Part shown: positions 33,536-45,373 of the stretch, in pieces
Numbering within the stretch: the stretch's first letter is position 1
Layout: every line of letters begins with the position of its first letter
Source: Bolinopsis microptera
Lineage: Eukaryota; Ctenophora; Tentaculata; Lobata; Bolinopsidae
Reading direction: 5' to 3'
DNA length: 64,000 nucleotides
NCBI RefSeq assembly: GCF_026151205.1
Contig: NC_087078.1
Location: 1,877,675-1,941,674 of the forward strand
Translations under genes and position numbers: made by a program
The notes under the pieces: model-generated
What the model saw: the letters and a program-made list of their open reading frames with translations, nothing else
What the model was told of the DNA's origin: nothing
The model's database searches: none

Positions 33536-33726
33536 TGATTAAGTCAGTTGATATCTTTTCTGTAAGTGTGTATTGTCAAGGATACGAATATGGCAGCATA
33601 TAACCACATTGGGACAAACATCATTATCATAAGCCAAGACGTTGCTGAGTGACAGTCTTTCTGTTTGATTTTTAATACTCGCGTCAATTGCTCATATCTG
33701 AGGGTAAGTTAACGTAAAATTTTACA

Positions 33727-33856
33727 ATCCCCAATATGGCATAATCCCACTCAGCTTTTATTGTAAATTAAAATACAATAAACATTGATGTTTACTGTAT
33801 TTAAATTTATATTAAAAGCTGAGTGGGATTATGCCATATTGGGGATGCTTCACAAA
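33727..33856. repeat. Short foldback element, ~34-bp inverted ends (copy 1)
   Basis: ATCCCCAATATGGCATAATC continuing to CTTTTA, and its exact inverse ending GCCATATTGGGGAT, enclose ~60 bp of AT-rich DNA. The second duplicate has it at 55,657-55,776. It could be a MITE; no target duplication is clear. Confidence 0.85.
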
Positions 33857-33924
33857 CACAAACAACAACATTAATCTCTGTGCCTCAACAATCATTGAAA
33901 GTTTTCCATCGTTGCATCTTTAAA

Positions 33925-34490
33925 AAAGCAAGAAATAGACTACAAATAGACTCTGACTACAAATAGACTACAAATAGACAACAAACGACTACAAATAGAC
34001 TACAAACGACTACAATAGAATACAAATAGACTACAAACGACTACAAACGACTACAAATAGACTACAAATAGAGTATAGACTATAAATATACTACAAACGA
34101 CTACAAATAGACTACAAACGACTACAAATAGACTACAAATAGACTACAAACGACAACAAATAGAATACAAATAGACTACAAACGACTAAAAACGACTACA
34201 AATAGACTACAAACGACTACAAATGGACTACAAATGGACTACAAATAGACTACAAATAAAATACAAGTAGACTACAAACGACTACAAATAGACTACAAAA
34301 AACTACAAATAGACTACAAATAAAATACAAGTAGACTACAAACGACTACAAATGGACTACAAATGGACTACAAATGGACTACAAACGACTACAAATAGAA
34401 TACAAATGGACTACAAATGGACTACAAACGACTACAATTAGACTACAAACGACTACAAATGGACTACAAATGGACTACAAATAGACTTCA
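33925..34490. repeat. TACAAATAGAC/TACAAACGAC minisatellite (copy 1)
   Basis: About fifty units of 10-11 bases, of three types (AAATAGAC, AAACGAC, AAATGGAC), arranged irregularly. The counterpart (55,860-56,485) has a different order and number of unit types. Confidence 0.95.
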
Positions 34491-34562
34491 AAAGTTAAGA
34501 ACACTTTTTATCTATTGAAGCTATACGTTTTATGTCACATGTCAGGTCATCGAAAGGAATAG

Positions 34563-36480
34563 CTACACAGCACACAACTGTTGATATAAACAAAACCTTC
34601 GAGTGATGTCGCGAATATTATTAACTACGGCGTCTTGATCGTTGGTGAGCTCTTCCTCCATTAGCAGAAACTCTTCCATATTCGTCGTCTCAGAGGTAAC
34701 TTCATGCTCTTTCAGTCTTCTTATCTGAGTAAACATGTTTAAAAGCAGAAAATTGCATTTATCTCAGTATACTATCTATCAATATACAAATTTTTCAATT
34801 ATTGTAATTGTCGATTTACCTTTACAGCGAGTGGCTTGATAAAATTATCTCCACATTTTTTTCTCTCACTCGCTGTTAAGAACGGAAATTTTGCAATCAT
34901 AGTCAAATAAACAATTGTTGTAGAAACAAAAGACCTTCAGAACAAAGTATTTCTGAACAGAGATAGAAATTATTAGTTATAAACTGAAACAATGCTGAGA
35001 ATGAGACCAAAGAGATTCACCAGGATGTGAGACACCTATGTAATTATGTAAGTACATACTTACCCTCATATTAAACTTAGGAAAGTACTTAATATTTAGT
35101 AAGTTCTGGAATTAATTCCAGGAAATGGGCGCGTTATATTTAAAATAATTGTTGATACATTGGTGGTGTAACCGCGTGTGGTAGATTAACTTATATATAT
35201 ATATGAGGGTGGTAGATTAACTTATATATATGAGGATAACGTTTATATACGTCATCCCTTATAAACAATTATTATTAAATATATATGTATACCTTAACTG
35301 GCAATGAGTCACATAGGTCCTCCATCTCTAGCTTCTTATTTTGACGGACAGTGAAAAAGTTTTTTATGCCAATGATTTCACCCATTTTGAAACAAGAACT
35401 TAAGCCAAACAAATGTCCAAGTAGATTCAAAGTAATGAAAGTTTTAGAAGGAATAAACGTCATGCCAGCGTGGTCCGGAAGTACCCAGGAAACTTGGAGT
35501 TTTCCAGAGTGTGAATTTGCAATTTAATACCATGTGACATGGTTTACCATGGTAACCATGTGCCATATGGTACACCTCATACCTTCCGGGTCTTATATTG
35601 TTCACGTATCAGTGTAGTGTGTTTCATACACTGGCTTTCAGTCTTACAACCAGTGTCAACTGTGAATTGTGAAACTGCAGTTTTGATACAATTACAATAT
35701 GATAATGAAAGATTGATACACTGAAAATGAAATGAATGACATGATACATTCTCACGTGCTATAGAGTTTAGAAAAAATCCCATTATTCAGTTTAACTATT
35801 CCTGTCAGATCTCAGATAATGTTCAATTAAAATTAATTGGATTTAATTGATGTACAGTGTAATTAATGTTGAATACTGTTAGTTGTGGCGACGCAACCTC
35901 TCAGAATGACTCTAGAATAATGTATGTAAACAGTATTTATGATGGCCGTTTTAAAAGGATAAACAATAGTCGAGTGATTAGTAAACGTTTAAAAATGACT
36001 AAGAGTAAATACAGCCATTCTTTGGGCACATAGGTCAAAATCGGTCCGAGCCGACTGAGAGGGTTAAACTCGAGTAAGGGAGCCTTTTATCTCCGTAGGA
36101 TCTGGTGGTAGTGAGATGGAACCATATTATTGTAAAGCCGATACATCCTGATCTAGAAAATTCTAAAAATCTCCATCTTTCCACTTTCCACGTACAAAGT
36201 ATTCATTGCAGTTTTTAGTGACTACACTCATATAGTGCCTCCTGAGTCCGATGATTTATCAGTTCCAGTCATTCTAGCTAATTGGCCGATATGATTTAGT
36301 TTTGGTTTTAGGTTGTTAAAATCATGGTTGAACAGATTGAACTAGTGAATGTTAACACTTCATAAAATTCAGGTAAATGACAGTGTTACATGAGACTTCA
36401 CTTAAAATCAAAATTAAGAAATTAACCTTATGAGTCAGAGGCGCATTCGATGTTCCCTTCTCTTTCTTTTTAGCTGGCAT
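34563..36480 (-). CDS. Candidate exons of an unidentified small charged protein gene (copy 1)
   Basis: Several minus-strand blocks look like exons. A start exon at 36,427-36,480 encodes MPAKKKEKGTSNAPLTHK with donor AAG|GTTAAT. An exon at 35,583-35,674 (acceptor AAACTGCAG) encodes SQFTVDTGCKTESQ...REQYKTRK. A block ending at 35,293 encodes KNFFTVRQNKKLEMEDLC...LPVK. A block ending at 34,820 encodes SERKKCGDNFIKPLAVK. A last exon at 34,563-34,724 (acceptor GTTTACTCAG) encodes IRRLKEHEVTSETTNMEEF...LYQQLCAV. The last two join in phase 0. The others do not all agree in phase, so an exon is missing or a border is misplaced. The product is charged, probably helical and intracellular. KKLEMEDLC recalls a motif before the core of ABCC transporters, but nothing else supports that. 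Confidence 0.45.
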
Positions 36481-37593
36481 CTCTCTCTCTCCCAACCTAA
36501 ATTAAACCAGCTCTAAAATTCGAGCTTAACTTGGAAAAGAGACAGATCAAATAGAGCTATTAACGAAGCTTAGCTGAGAAAAGTTTACGGAAAGAATTTC
36601 ATGCAATTTCAATCACATTCATAAGCCCATAACCAGAACACAGAAATCTTATTCAAAATCACTAATTTGTTAGCGCACACATCACTAAAACCAAAAGCTC
36701 AAAATAAAGTTAGATAACGGCTCTTACACAGATCAGTACGCCTAATTAGGACCCGAAATAATACACTGATCACTCACGTTGGGCTAAATAGAAGAAGGTC
36801 ATTTGATGCTCACGGAAATGGAGTTGGTTAAGAGTAAGATTGGTTAACATGGATATAGGTTCCACAGGGAGGTAATTACCCGAACCAACTGCAGGATGGA
36901 TCGTTTGTTCTCATACCTGACTCACATAAGGCACGTTAAGTCATTATGTATATATATTTTGAAATCCTTGAAATCCTTTTTTGAAATCCCTTTTATGGCG
37001 GTCACTTGGAGAAATGCGGATTGCTGGAGCTTGTTGTATGTCTTCATATACTGAAGGATACACAATAAATAGCTCTCCCGTGTGGCCGTTGGCTCTAACA
37101 GATAATAGGCTGTTCAGAATCAGTATATCACTATAACGATCAATAGCCAATTTTTAATCGAAAACTAGATGATTCAGTTTGATAAACAAGGATAGCTGTT
37201 GTGTCCTGGATATGAATATAAATTAAGACACACACACAATGAACCAAAAATGTCTACTGGAGCGTCATTAATTTTAGTCTGGATAATCATGGAAAATTTC
37301 ACCAGCATTCACAGTAGAGGATCTGAAAATTAGCTGAGCGAAGTATAAAGGGAAATGTGCGCGTGATGCATTGAGGCCAAAAAGAGAACAAGTGCTTGTT
37401 AAGAATAAATAATATAGATGGGTCTACCTGCTAGACGCATTGGCAGTCAATATATATTTCAATTATAAATTGATGACCAATTATATAATGGCAAACGGAA
37501 ATTCAGTCCAAACCCTGAAAAAACATGACTAAAGATTAGTTTTACCTTGATTAGATTGAAAAGCACTATAGGTTATAGATGTAACAGATTCCG
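36481..37593. other. Upstream flank of the preceding gene and end of duplicate copy 1
   Basis: No gene seen. Similarity to the second duplicate weakens after ~36,930, with several deletions there, and stops near 37,478. Confidence 0.4.
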
Positions 37594-37615
37594 GACCGTG
37601 CCTAGTACTATAATA

Positions 37616-38978
37616 TATATATTATTTGACCAAAACCCATAATCATGGGTAGAGTGTACCGCTGCCAGTGTCTCTCTTTTCCAAACAAAAGGAAATGATA
37701 TTAATTTGAGGAACAGTCCGCTAATGCAAATTGATACCGAGAATGAAATCGGTCGCTCGCTTTTTCAAATCAATAAGCTTTATTACAATTCGTGAGCCGT
37801 GATCGGATGGAAAAAGCGAGCGACCGATTTCATTCTCGGTATCAATTTGCATTAGCGGACTGTTCCTCAAATTAATATCATTTCCTTTTGTTTGGAAAAG
37901 AGAGACACTGGCAGCGGTACACTCTACCCATGATTATGGGTTTTGGTCAAATATCATCTCTTTTTGATTATAATGTCAGGATAATTTACACAGCTAGTCG
38001 AAACTTCATTAACAAGGAGGTAATTTCGACGATTTCGAAATTTTGCCTTTGAAAACGTTTTCTTGTGTTTAGTTAGGTATATCTGTCGATAACCGACTGA
38101 ATATGGCACTTTTTACTCATTCAAGTTGGCATTAAATTCATATATAATGCCATTTAAATATCGTGGAAAGCAGAATATATTCGAAATCACGAATGAGCAA
38201 AATTCTCACCTTTCGCACGTGCAAACTTTGAGCGGACGTTGCGTGCGCATACAATATTGAATCACCGTAAATTTTTGCATAGTGGTATTTAATATATAGT
38301 TTGATAAGCATGCAAAGTTTCAGAAGATTTCAAAAAGAACTTGGATCACAACGGGACTCCAAAGTTGATAAAAATCGTGAAAATCAAAATTTTTAGTGAT
38401 TTTAGCTATTTTAAATCAATTTGGGCGTGTCCCCACGTGTGCAACTTTTCGATTTTTAACTTTAAAACTAGCCTATAACACAATTTACACCTTTAAGAAG
38501 CAAAATTGAGCTCCACAACCCAAGGGATAGCCCAACACCAGAGAATACTAATTCACAACTTTTGTGTTTTTATAAAATTATTCTTCAAAAAAGCACTAAC
38601 TTCAATAGCAAATATCTTTATGAAGGAGTAAGGTAGGAAACTTTTCCGGTAGATTTTTAGAATGCTTGAACAATTATCTAAGGTGAAAATGTCCTCAGAT
38701 TTTGAATAAAATTACTCTTTAATGGTGTAAAATCGATTTGAAAAGTTGTTGTTTTGTCAAAAATCAAGTTTTAAAAACACTTAAATTGATGACGTCATCA
38801 AGTGATGATGATGATGATAAATTATTTTTCAATATAAAGTAAACTAAAGTATAAACGATTATCTTTAAAACCTGTGGTTCGAAATGACTGTATCTTTTAT
38901 ACTTTTGAATCTACGGACACTTAAATGTAGGCTACAATTGACTGCAAAAAGCGTCTATACATATTATTATTATATATA
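37616..38978 (+). repeat. Repeat family A, copy 2, headed by a perfect hairpin
   Basis: Hairpin arms (~37,618-37,770 and ~37,802-37,955) match base for base by eye across about 150 positions, around a ~45-base loop. The following kilobase aligns with 9,460-10,497. It ends in TATATATA where the TIR element at 38,979 is inserted. Confidence 0.8.
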
Positions 38979-41900
38979 TGGACACGTTCATTGAAGTTTG
39001 AGGATATTGGTAAATATTAGTGACCCTACTGAATGGCACGATGATGTAAAATGTGTCACACTATGAAACTATATAAACCCTCTAACCCTAAGATAATCGT
39101 TTCATCATCTAGATAAACTTTGTCGCATAACGATATCTTTATCAGACGATAAGATATCGCTTAAATGCAGCCGGCAGTGAGTTGTAAACTTTGTCACACT
39201 ATAAAAACGTGACGGAGTTTATATGGACCCCTTGTTACCGTGTTTGACCAAATTTTCGAATTTCCAATTCATAGAATAGCTGTATATGACTATTATCTAC
39301 ATATTTAGCGACTTTTTTCCTTAAATGGTAGCACCATGTAAACTCCGTCACACATTTAAGAAATTTATATGAGGGATGTTTATGACATCCTGACAAGAAA
39401 TGCCGAATAGTCTAGCATTATTTTGTGAGCTGAATGTGTTTGGAATTGTTCACATATTTCATTGTTATACGCAAATACAAATACAGAAGGCAGAAATAGG
39501 TAAATTTAGTCACATAAATTTGTATGATATCTCAACATGTGTGAAATTGAGTAAATATTAGTATACCAACTTAAACGCCCTATATTACGTACTATGGATC
39601 AGTTAACAATATTTCAACCATATGCCGGTCATATGAATTATTATATGGCAGTGATATGTTAACATTGGATAAATTTCAACACCTGAACAGGGTAAAAATT
39701 TGTAAATTTCGTCACAAAAAAAATATTATAACTTTATTTGCTCCGTGTTGGCAAAATAACTTATTTATCGACATAGTGATGGTGATAAAGTAACATTATA
39801 TACTAATTGAGGTATGATTCTTCAAAATAGGGGCAAGAAATGTAAATTTCGTCACATCAGCCATTGCATTAGTTAGATAGATTTTCTTTCATATCAACTG
39901 CCCTTATTATAGTTGGAATGGATTTATACAGGAAATATAGAAACCCATGCCCATTTTTCATCACATTGAAATTATACTGTTGGGGCAGGAAAAGTAAATT
40001 TTGTCACATTTCGGTAAATTAGTGATATCAAACTCAGCATTGTTAAACTTGAGTTCTGATTTGCTGAAAAATAACCTACCAATAATTATTAATTCAGAGA
40101 TAAGGAAATATAGAAACCCATGACCATTTTTCATCACATTGAAATTATACTGTTGGGGCAGGAAAAGTGAATTTCGTCACATTTCGGTAACTTAGTAAAA
40201 TTAAACTCAGAATTGTTAAACTTGAGTTCTGATTTGCTGAATAATAACCTACTAATAATTTATGGAAGAATATTGAATTCTAATCGGGGTATGGTTCTTC
40301 AAAATAGAGTCAAGAAATGTAAATTTCGTCACATACGTCATTGTAAAATTTAGATACATTTTCTTTCACATCAACAGTCCTAATTATAGTTTGAAATGAT
40401 TAATTCAGAGACAAAGGAAATATAGAAACCCATGACCATTTTTCATCACATTGAAATTATACTTTTGGGGCAGGAAAAGTGAATTTCGTCACATTTCGGT
40501 AACTTCGTATAATTAAACTCAGAATTGTCAAACTTGAGTTCTGATGATCTGCTGAATAATAACCTACTTATAATTCCTGGAAGAATATTGAATTCTAATC
40601 GGGGTAGAAATGTAAATTTTGTCACATACGTCATTGTAAAATTTAGATACACTTTCTTTCACATCAACAGTCCTAATTATAGTTTGAAATTATTAATTCA
40701 GAGATAAGGAAATATAGAAACCCATGACCATTTTTCATCACATTGAAATTATACTGTTGGGGCAGGAAAAGTGAATTTCGTCACATTTCGGTAACTTAGT
40801 AAAATTAAACTCAGAATTGTTAAACTTGAGTTCTGATTTGCTGAATAATAACCTACTAATAATTCCTGGAAGAATATTGAATTCTAATCGAGGCATGTTT
40901 CTTCAAAATAGGGTCAAGAAATGTAAATTTCGTCACATCAGCCATTGCATTAGTTAGATAGATTTTCTTTCATATCAACTGCCCTTATTATTATTGTGAC
41001 CATTTTTACATCAACTGCCCTTAACTTGAATCAGCTCTATCCGTGCATCGTCCTTATATACAGTTTTCCCGCCTTCCAAACCAAAATCAGATATAAATGA
41101 TTTCGGCAATTCACCCAAAATTTTAAATTCCATATAATGTGACAGAATTTACATCATTTCCCAATAAGTGCATGTATTTGCTAACTTTTCAAAACAACAT
41201 ATTTTAGGGCTATGATTAGAAGAAAATCATCAAATAATGAGTTGAAAGGATTTTGAGGACACCTCACAGTAGAAAAGATGTATCGTATTCTGAGTGTGAC
41301 AAAGTTTACGAAATATTGCCTTAAAACCGTTCGATCCCTGCCCTTTAGCCAAATGTTGTATCATAATTGTTAGAATGACCTAATCTACTATATTTTAAAC
41401 CAAAAAATACTAATTGGGCAGCTATGGTTAACACAGTCAACAGTCCTAATTATAGTTTGAAATTATTAATTCAGAGATAAGGAAATATAGAAACCCATGA
41501 CCATTTTTCATCACATTGAAATTATACTGTTGGGGCAGGAAAAGTGAATTTCGTCACATTTCGGTAACTTAGTAAAATTAAACTCAGAATTGTTAAACTT
41601 GAGTTCTGATTTGCTGAATAATAACCTACTAATAATTCCTGGAAGAATATTGAATTCTAATCGAGGCATGTTTCTTCAAAATAGGGTCAAGAAATGTAAA
41701 TTTCGTCACATCAGCCATTGCATTAGTTAGATAGATTTTCTTTCATATCAACTGCCCTTATTATTATTGTGACCATTTTTACATCAACTGCCCTTAACTT
41801 GAATCAGCTCTATCCGTGCATCGTCCTTATATACAGTTTTCCCGCCTTCCAAACCAAAATCAGATATAAATGATTTCGGCAATTCACCCAAAATTTTAAA

Positions 41901-43827
41901 TTCCATATAATGTGACAGAATTTACATCATTTCCCAATAAGTGCATGTATTTGCTAACTTTTCAAAACAACATATTTTAGGGCTATGATTAGAAGAAAAT
42001 CATCAAATAATGAGTTGAAAGGATTTTGAGGACACCTCACAGTAGAAAAGATGTATCGTATTCTGAGTGTGACAAAGTTTACGAAATATTGCCTTAAAAC
42101 CGTTCGATCCCTGCCCTTTAGCCAAATGTTGTATCATAATTGTTAGAATGACCTAATCTACTATATTTTAAACCAAAAAATACTAATTGGGCAGCTATGG
42201 TTAACACAGTCAACAGTCCTAATTATAGTTTGAAATTATTAATTCAGAGATAAGGAAATATAGAAACCCATGACCATTTTTCATCACATTGAAATTATAC
42301 TGTTGGGGCAGGAAAAGTGAATTTCGTCACATTTCGGTAACTTAGTAAAATTAAACTCAGAATTGTTAAACTTGAGTTCTGATTTGCTGAATAATAACCT
42401 ACTAATAATTCCTGGAAGAATATTGAATTCTAATCGAGGCATGTTTCTTCAAAATAGGGTCAAGAAATGTAAATTTCGTCACATCAGCCATTGCATTAGT
42501 TAGATAGATTTTCTTTCATATCAACTGCCCTTATTATTATTGTGACCATTTTTACATCAACTGCCCTTAACTTGAATCAGCTCTATCCGTGCATCGTCCT
42601 TATATACAGTTTTCCCGCCTTCCAAACCAAAATCAGATATAAATGATTTCGGCAATTCACCCAAAATTTTAAATTCCATATAATGTGACAGAATTTACAT
42701 CATTTCCCAATAAGTGCATGTATTTGCTAACTTTTCAAAACAACATATTTTAGGGCTATGATTAGAAGAAAATCATCAAATAATGAGTTGAAAGGATTTT
42801 GAGGACACCTCACAGTAGAAAAGATGTATCGTATTCTGAGTGTGACAAAGTTTACGAAATATTGCCTTAAAACCGTTCGATCCCTGCCCTTTAGCCAAAT
42901 GTTGTATCATAATTGTTAGAATGACCTAATCTACTATATTTTAAACCAAAAAATACTAATTGGGCAGCTATGGTTAACACAGTCACAAAAATGTGACATT
43001 TTTTATATTATAGTGCCTAAAAACAATAAATTGTATTTCTGAGCCGTGTATATGGAAGTATGGGTCACGTGGCTAATGTCCAGAACTTCTGAACACGCTA
43101 TTTTTTTGGTTTACCAATATCCTTAAACTTCAACATGAACGTGTCCATTTACTATTTCGTATCATTTTGTGACGATGTTTACATCAACTGCCGGGCTATA
43201 CTTCAATCAACTGTATCCGTGTATCGTCCTCATATAGAGTTTTCCCGCCTTCCAAACCAAAATCAGATATAAATGATTTCGGAAATTCACCCAGAATTTT
43301 AAATTCCATATAATGTGACAGAATTTACATCATTTCCCAATAGCCAAGTGCATGTATTTCAAGTTAACTTTTCAAAACAACATATTTTAGGGCTATGACT
43401 GGCAGAAGAACTATCAAATAATGAGTTGAAAGGGTTTTATGGACACCTCACAGTAGAAAAGAGGTCTCGTATTCTGAGTGTGACAAAGTTTACAAAATGT
43501 TGCCTTAAAGCCGTTCGATCACTGCCCTTTGGGCCTACATTGTATCATAATTGTTAGATTGACCTAATCTACTATATTTTAGACCAAAAAATGCTAATTG
43601 GGCAGCTATGGTAAACAATGTCACAAAAATGTGACATTTTTTACATAATAGTGCCTAAAAGCAATACATTTTATTTTTGAGCAGTGCATATGGGAGTATG
43701 GGTCACGTGGCTAATGTTCAGAACTTATGAACACGCTAGATTAATATATGTTAAAATTAAACCACTATCGTCAAAAACGCTGTTTTAGAAATTTACCAAT
43801 TTCCTCAAACTTCAATGAACGTGTCCA
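38979..43827. mobile_element. 4.85 kb TIR element with internal satellite (family C)
   Basis: Ends are inverted copies: TGGACACGTTCATTGAAGTT continuing TGAGGATATTGGTAAA on the left (38,979), and its complement ending GAACGTGTCCA on the right (43,827), 35-37 bp with one or two mismatches. It is inserted in a TATATA tract between families A and B, which are adjacent at 10,497. No transposase frame exists. The inside is a series of modules, each with TTTCGTCACA. A ~773-bp unit is present nearly identically at ~41,437 and ~42,210, preceded by a related one at 40,673. An extra copy of the right terminus lies at 43,109-43,147. Probably a non-autonomous DNA transposon (TA target) that has become a satellite. 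Confidence 0.75.
40673..42985. repeat. Tandem ~773-bp higher-order repeat
   Basis: Units begin CAACAGTCCTAATTATAGTT at about 40,674, 41,438 and 42,211 and end at GGTTAACACAGTCA. They are virtually identical by eye, implying very recent amplification or conversion. Shorter, more diverged ~300-bp modules (AGAAACCCATGACCATTTTT, GGCAGGAAAAGTGAATTTCG) lie upstream from ~39,920. Confidence 0.92.
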
Positions 43828-44254
43828 TATATCTTCACGACAATCTGTTGTAAAACAGGGGTTCCAGAAAACCCACTTCCCGATACTCCTGAAACATGAT
43901 TTTTTTTTACTGTCGACTTGGACAAGGTCTAGACGCCCTGCAAAGTTTCAGATATCTAACTCAATTTTAACATGGTTTTTAAGGCACCTGAATATGGCGA
44001 TTTTGGGTTTTTTACCTAATTTCGTATAACATGCTGGCGCGTATTTTGCGCAAATTTCTTAAAAACCTCCATATAACTATTTCTTATTCCTGTCATCTTT
44101 AACATTGAATTAGAATGTTTTGAACTTAAATGTATCTGCTGAACTACTTTCGAAAAAGTCTTAATGCCTGGAAAACAATAAAGGGGATATAATAGTATAG
44201 GGGGTAAATAGTATTGTGAATATAAGGGCGACGGTAATGCTTGCCAGCATTGTG
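43828..44254 (+). repeat. Repeat family B, copy 2
   Basis: Matches 10,498-11,037, with inverted ends CATGCTGGCGC (44,029) and GCCAGCATTG (~44,242). It abuts the left end of the second segmental duplicate at about 44,255. Confidence 0.75.
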
Positions 44255-44589
44255 ATATATTACAACTCAGCTCTTGGTAAGCTATAAGCCGTCTTATAAT
44301 TGCATTAATGATCACTGATCAGCCAATAAAAAGTCGGTATAGCACAGCTTTCGGCAAGCTATATTTATAAGCCCTCTCAAAAAAGTTTTGTTTTCATTGA
44401 TTCGAGTCTGTTTGTTTCAGCGTCACGAAAAATTTCTAAAATTACAGATTCCCTCCCCCAATTTGTATTCCTTTTCAGCAAACTTGGTCCGAGAACTTCA
44501 AGTGTTCAATTTATTTATTTTATAATAGATCCAGTGTATACACAACAACTAGTTACATTATTAATCAAGCCTTAAATTGCTTATATTAG

Positions 44590-45000
44590 AAATTAACGCA
44601 CGTTTTTAACACGATCCTACTACTATAAGGGTATAAAGTGATTTTAAAGTTGAAGGTCACAATTTGTTGGAACATAACGCACGTTTTTTAAAACGATCCA
44701 ACTACTATTATAAAGGTATAAAGTGATTTTAAAGTTAAAGGTCACAATTTTGGAACTTGACATACGTTTTTAAGTCACGATCCTACTACTATAAGGGTAT
44801 AAAGTGATTTTAAAGTTAAAGGGCACAATTTGTTGGAACTTGACGCACGTTTTTTAAAACGATCCAACTACTATTATAAAGGTATAAAGTGATTTTAAAG
44901 TTAAAGGTCACAATTTGTTGGAACTTGACGCACGTTTTTAACACGATCCTACTACTATAAGGGTATAAAGTGATTTTAAAGTTAAAGGTCACTCAATTTG
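44590..45000. repeat. ~85-bp tandem repeat array, copy 2
   Basis: Same unit as at 25,386-25,790, but with variants such as ACGATCCAACTACTATTATA not seen in copy 1, so the arrays have changed independently. Confidence 0.88.
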
Positions 45001-45373
45001 TCGCTTCACACCTACAATGGATCGGCTTCGAGTTAGAATTAGATCAATCAGACCTTGTAACACGATGCACTACTGGGTCGCACTTTTTAAAGATTTATGA
45101 CCGAGATTTCCTAAGTGTGTGGCCTCTCCCTTTATGCTTATTAGGGGTCTTACCCTCATGTCTTTCCAGGAGGGTCTCCTCAATTCAGATGGATATTCTG
45201 TTTCGTTTAAATTGAGTCAATAACTGGAAGCATACAATTTTAAAATTCTATCCTATTCACCAATCGAGAGTATCAATATCAAAGCAACAAATTGTTTTCG
45301 TTGGCAAACGTAATAAGTTGATGACATTTTCGGCAAGCTATGTTAACAATTGATGTCTGAATTACCGAATCGG

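Larger units (their letters stand above)
25053..37478. repeat. Segmental duplication, copy 1 (~12.4 kb)
   Basis: Collinear with 44,255-59,410 in the same orientation, about 97-98 % identical by eye apart from insertions and tandem-repeat length changes. It contains the lectin-like gene, the PAN/ricin/Sushi receptor gene and the exons at 34.5-36.5 kb. A ~25-bp sequence, CCGTGCCTAGTACTATAATA, occurs just outside both ends of this copy (25,024 and 37,594), possibly marking the duplication breakpoints. Confidence 0.95.

Noticed and set aside
33925..34490. Regularly spaced TACAAA repeats as a CRISPR or coding repeat
   Set aside because: The units are contiguous 10-11-mers with no spacers, and no frame stays open through them.
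35275..35463. ABCC transporter fragment
   Set aside because: Only KKLEMEDLC resembles the family; no nucleotide-binding or membrane domains occur nearby.
38979..43827. CRISPR-like array
   Set aside because: Repeats are hundreds of bases long, AT-rich, imperfect and in an animal genome; there are no short repeats with unique spacers.
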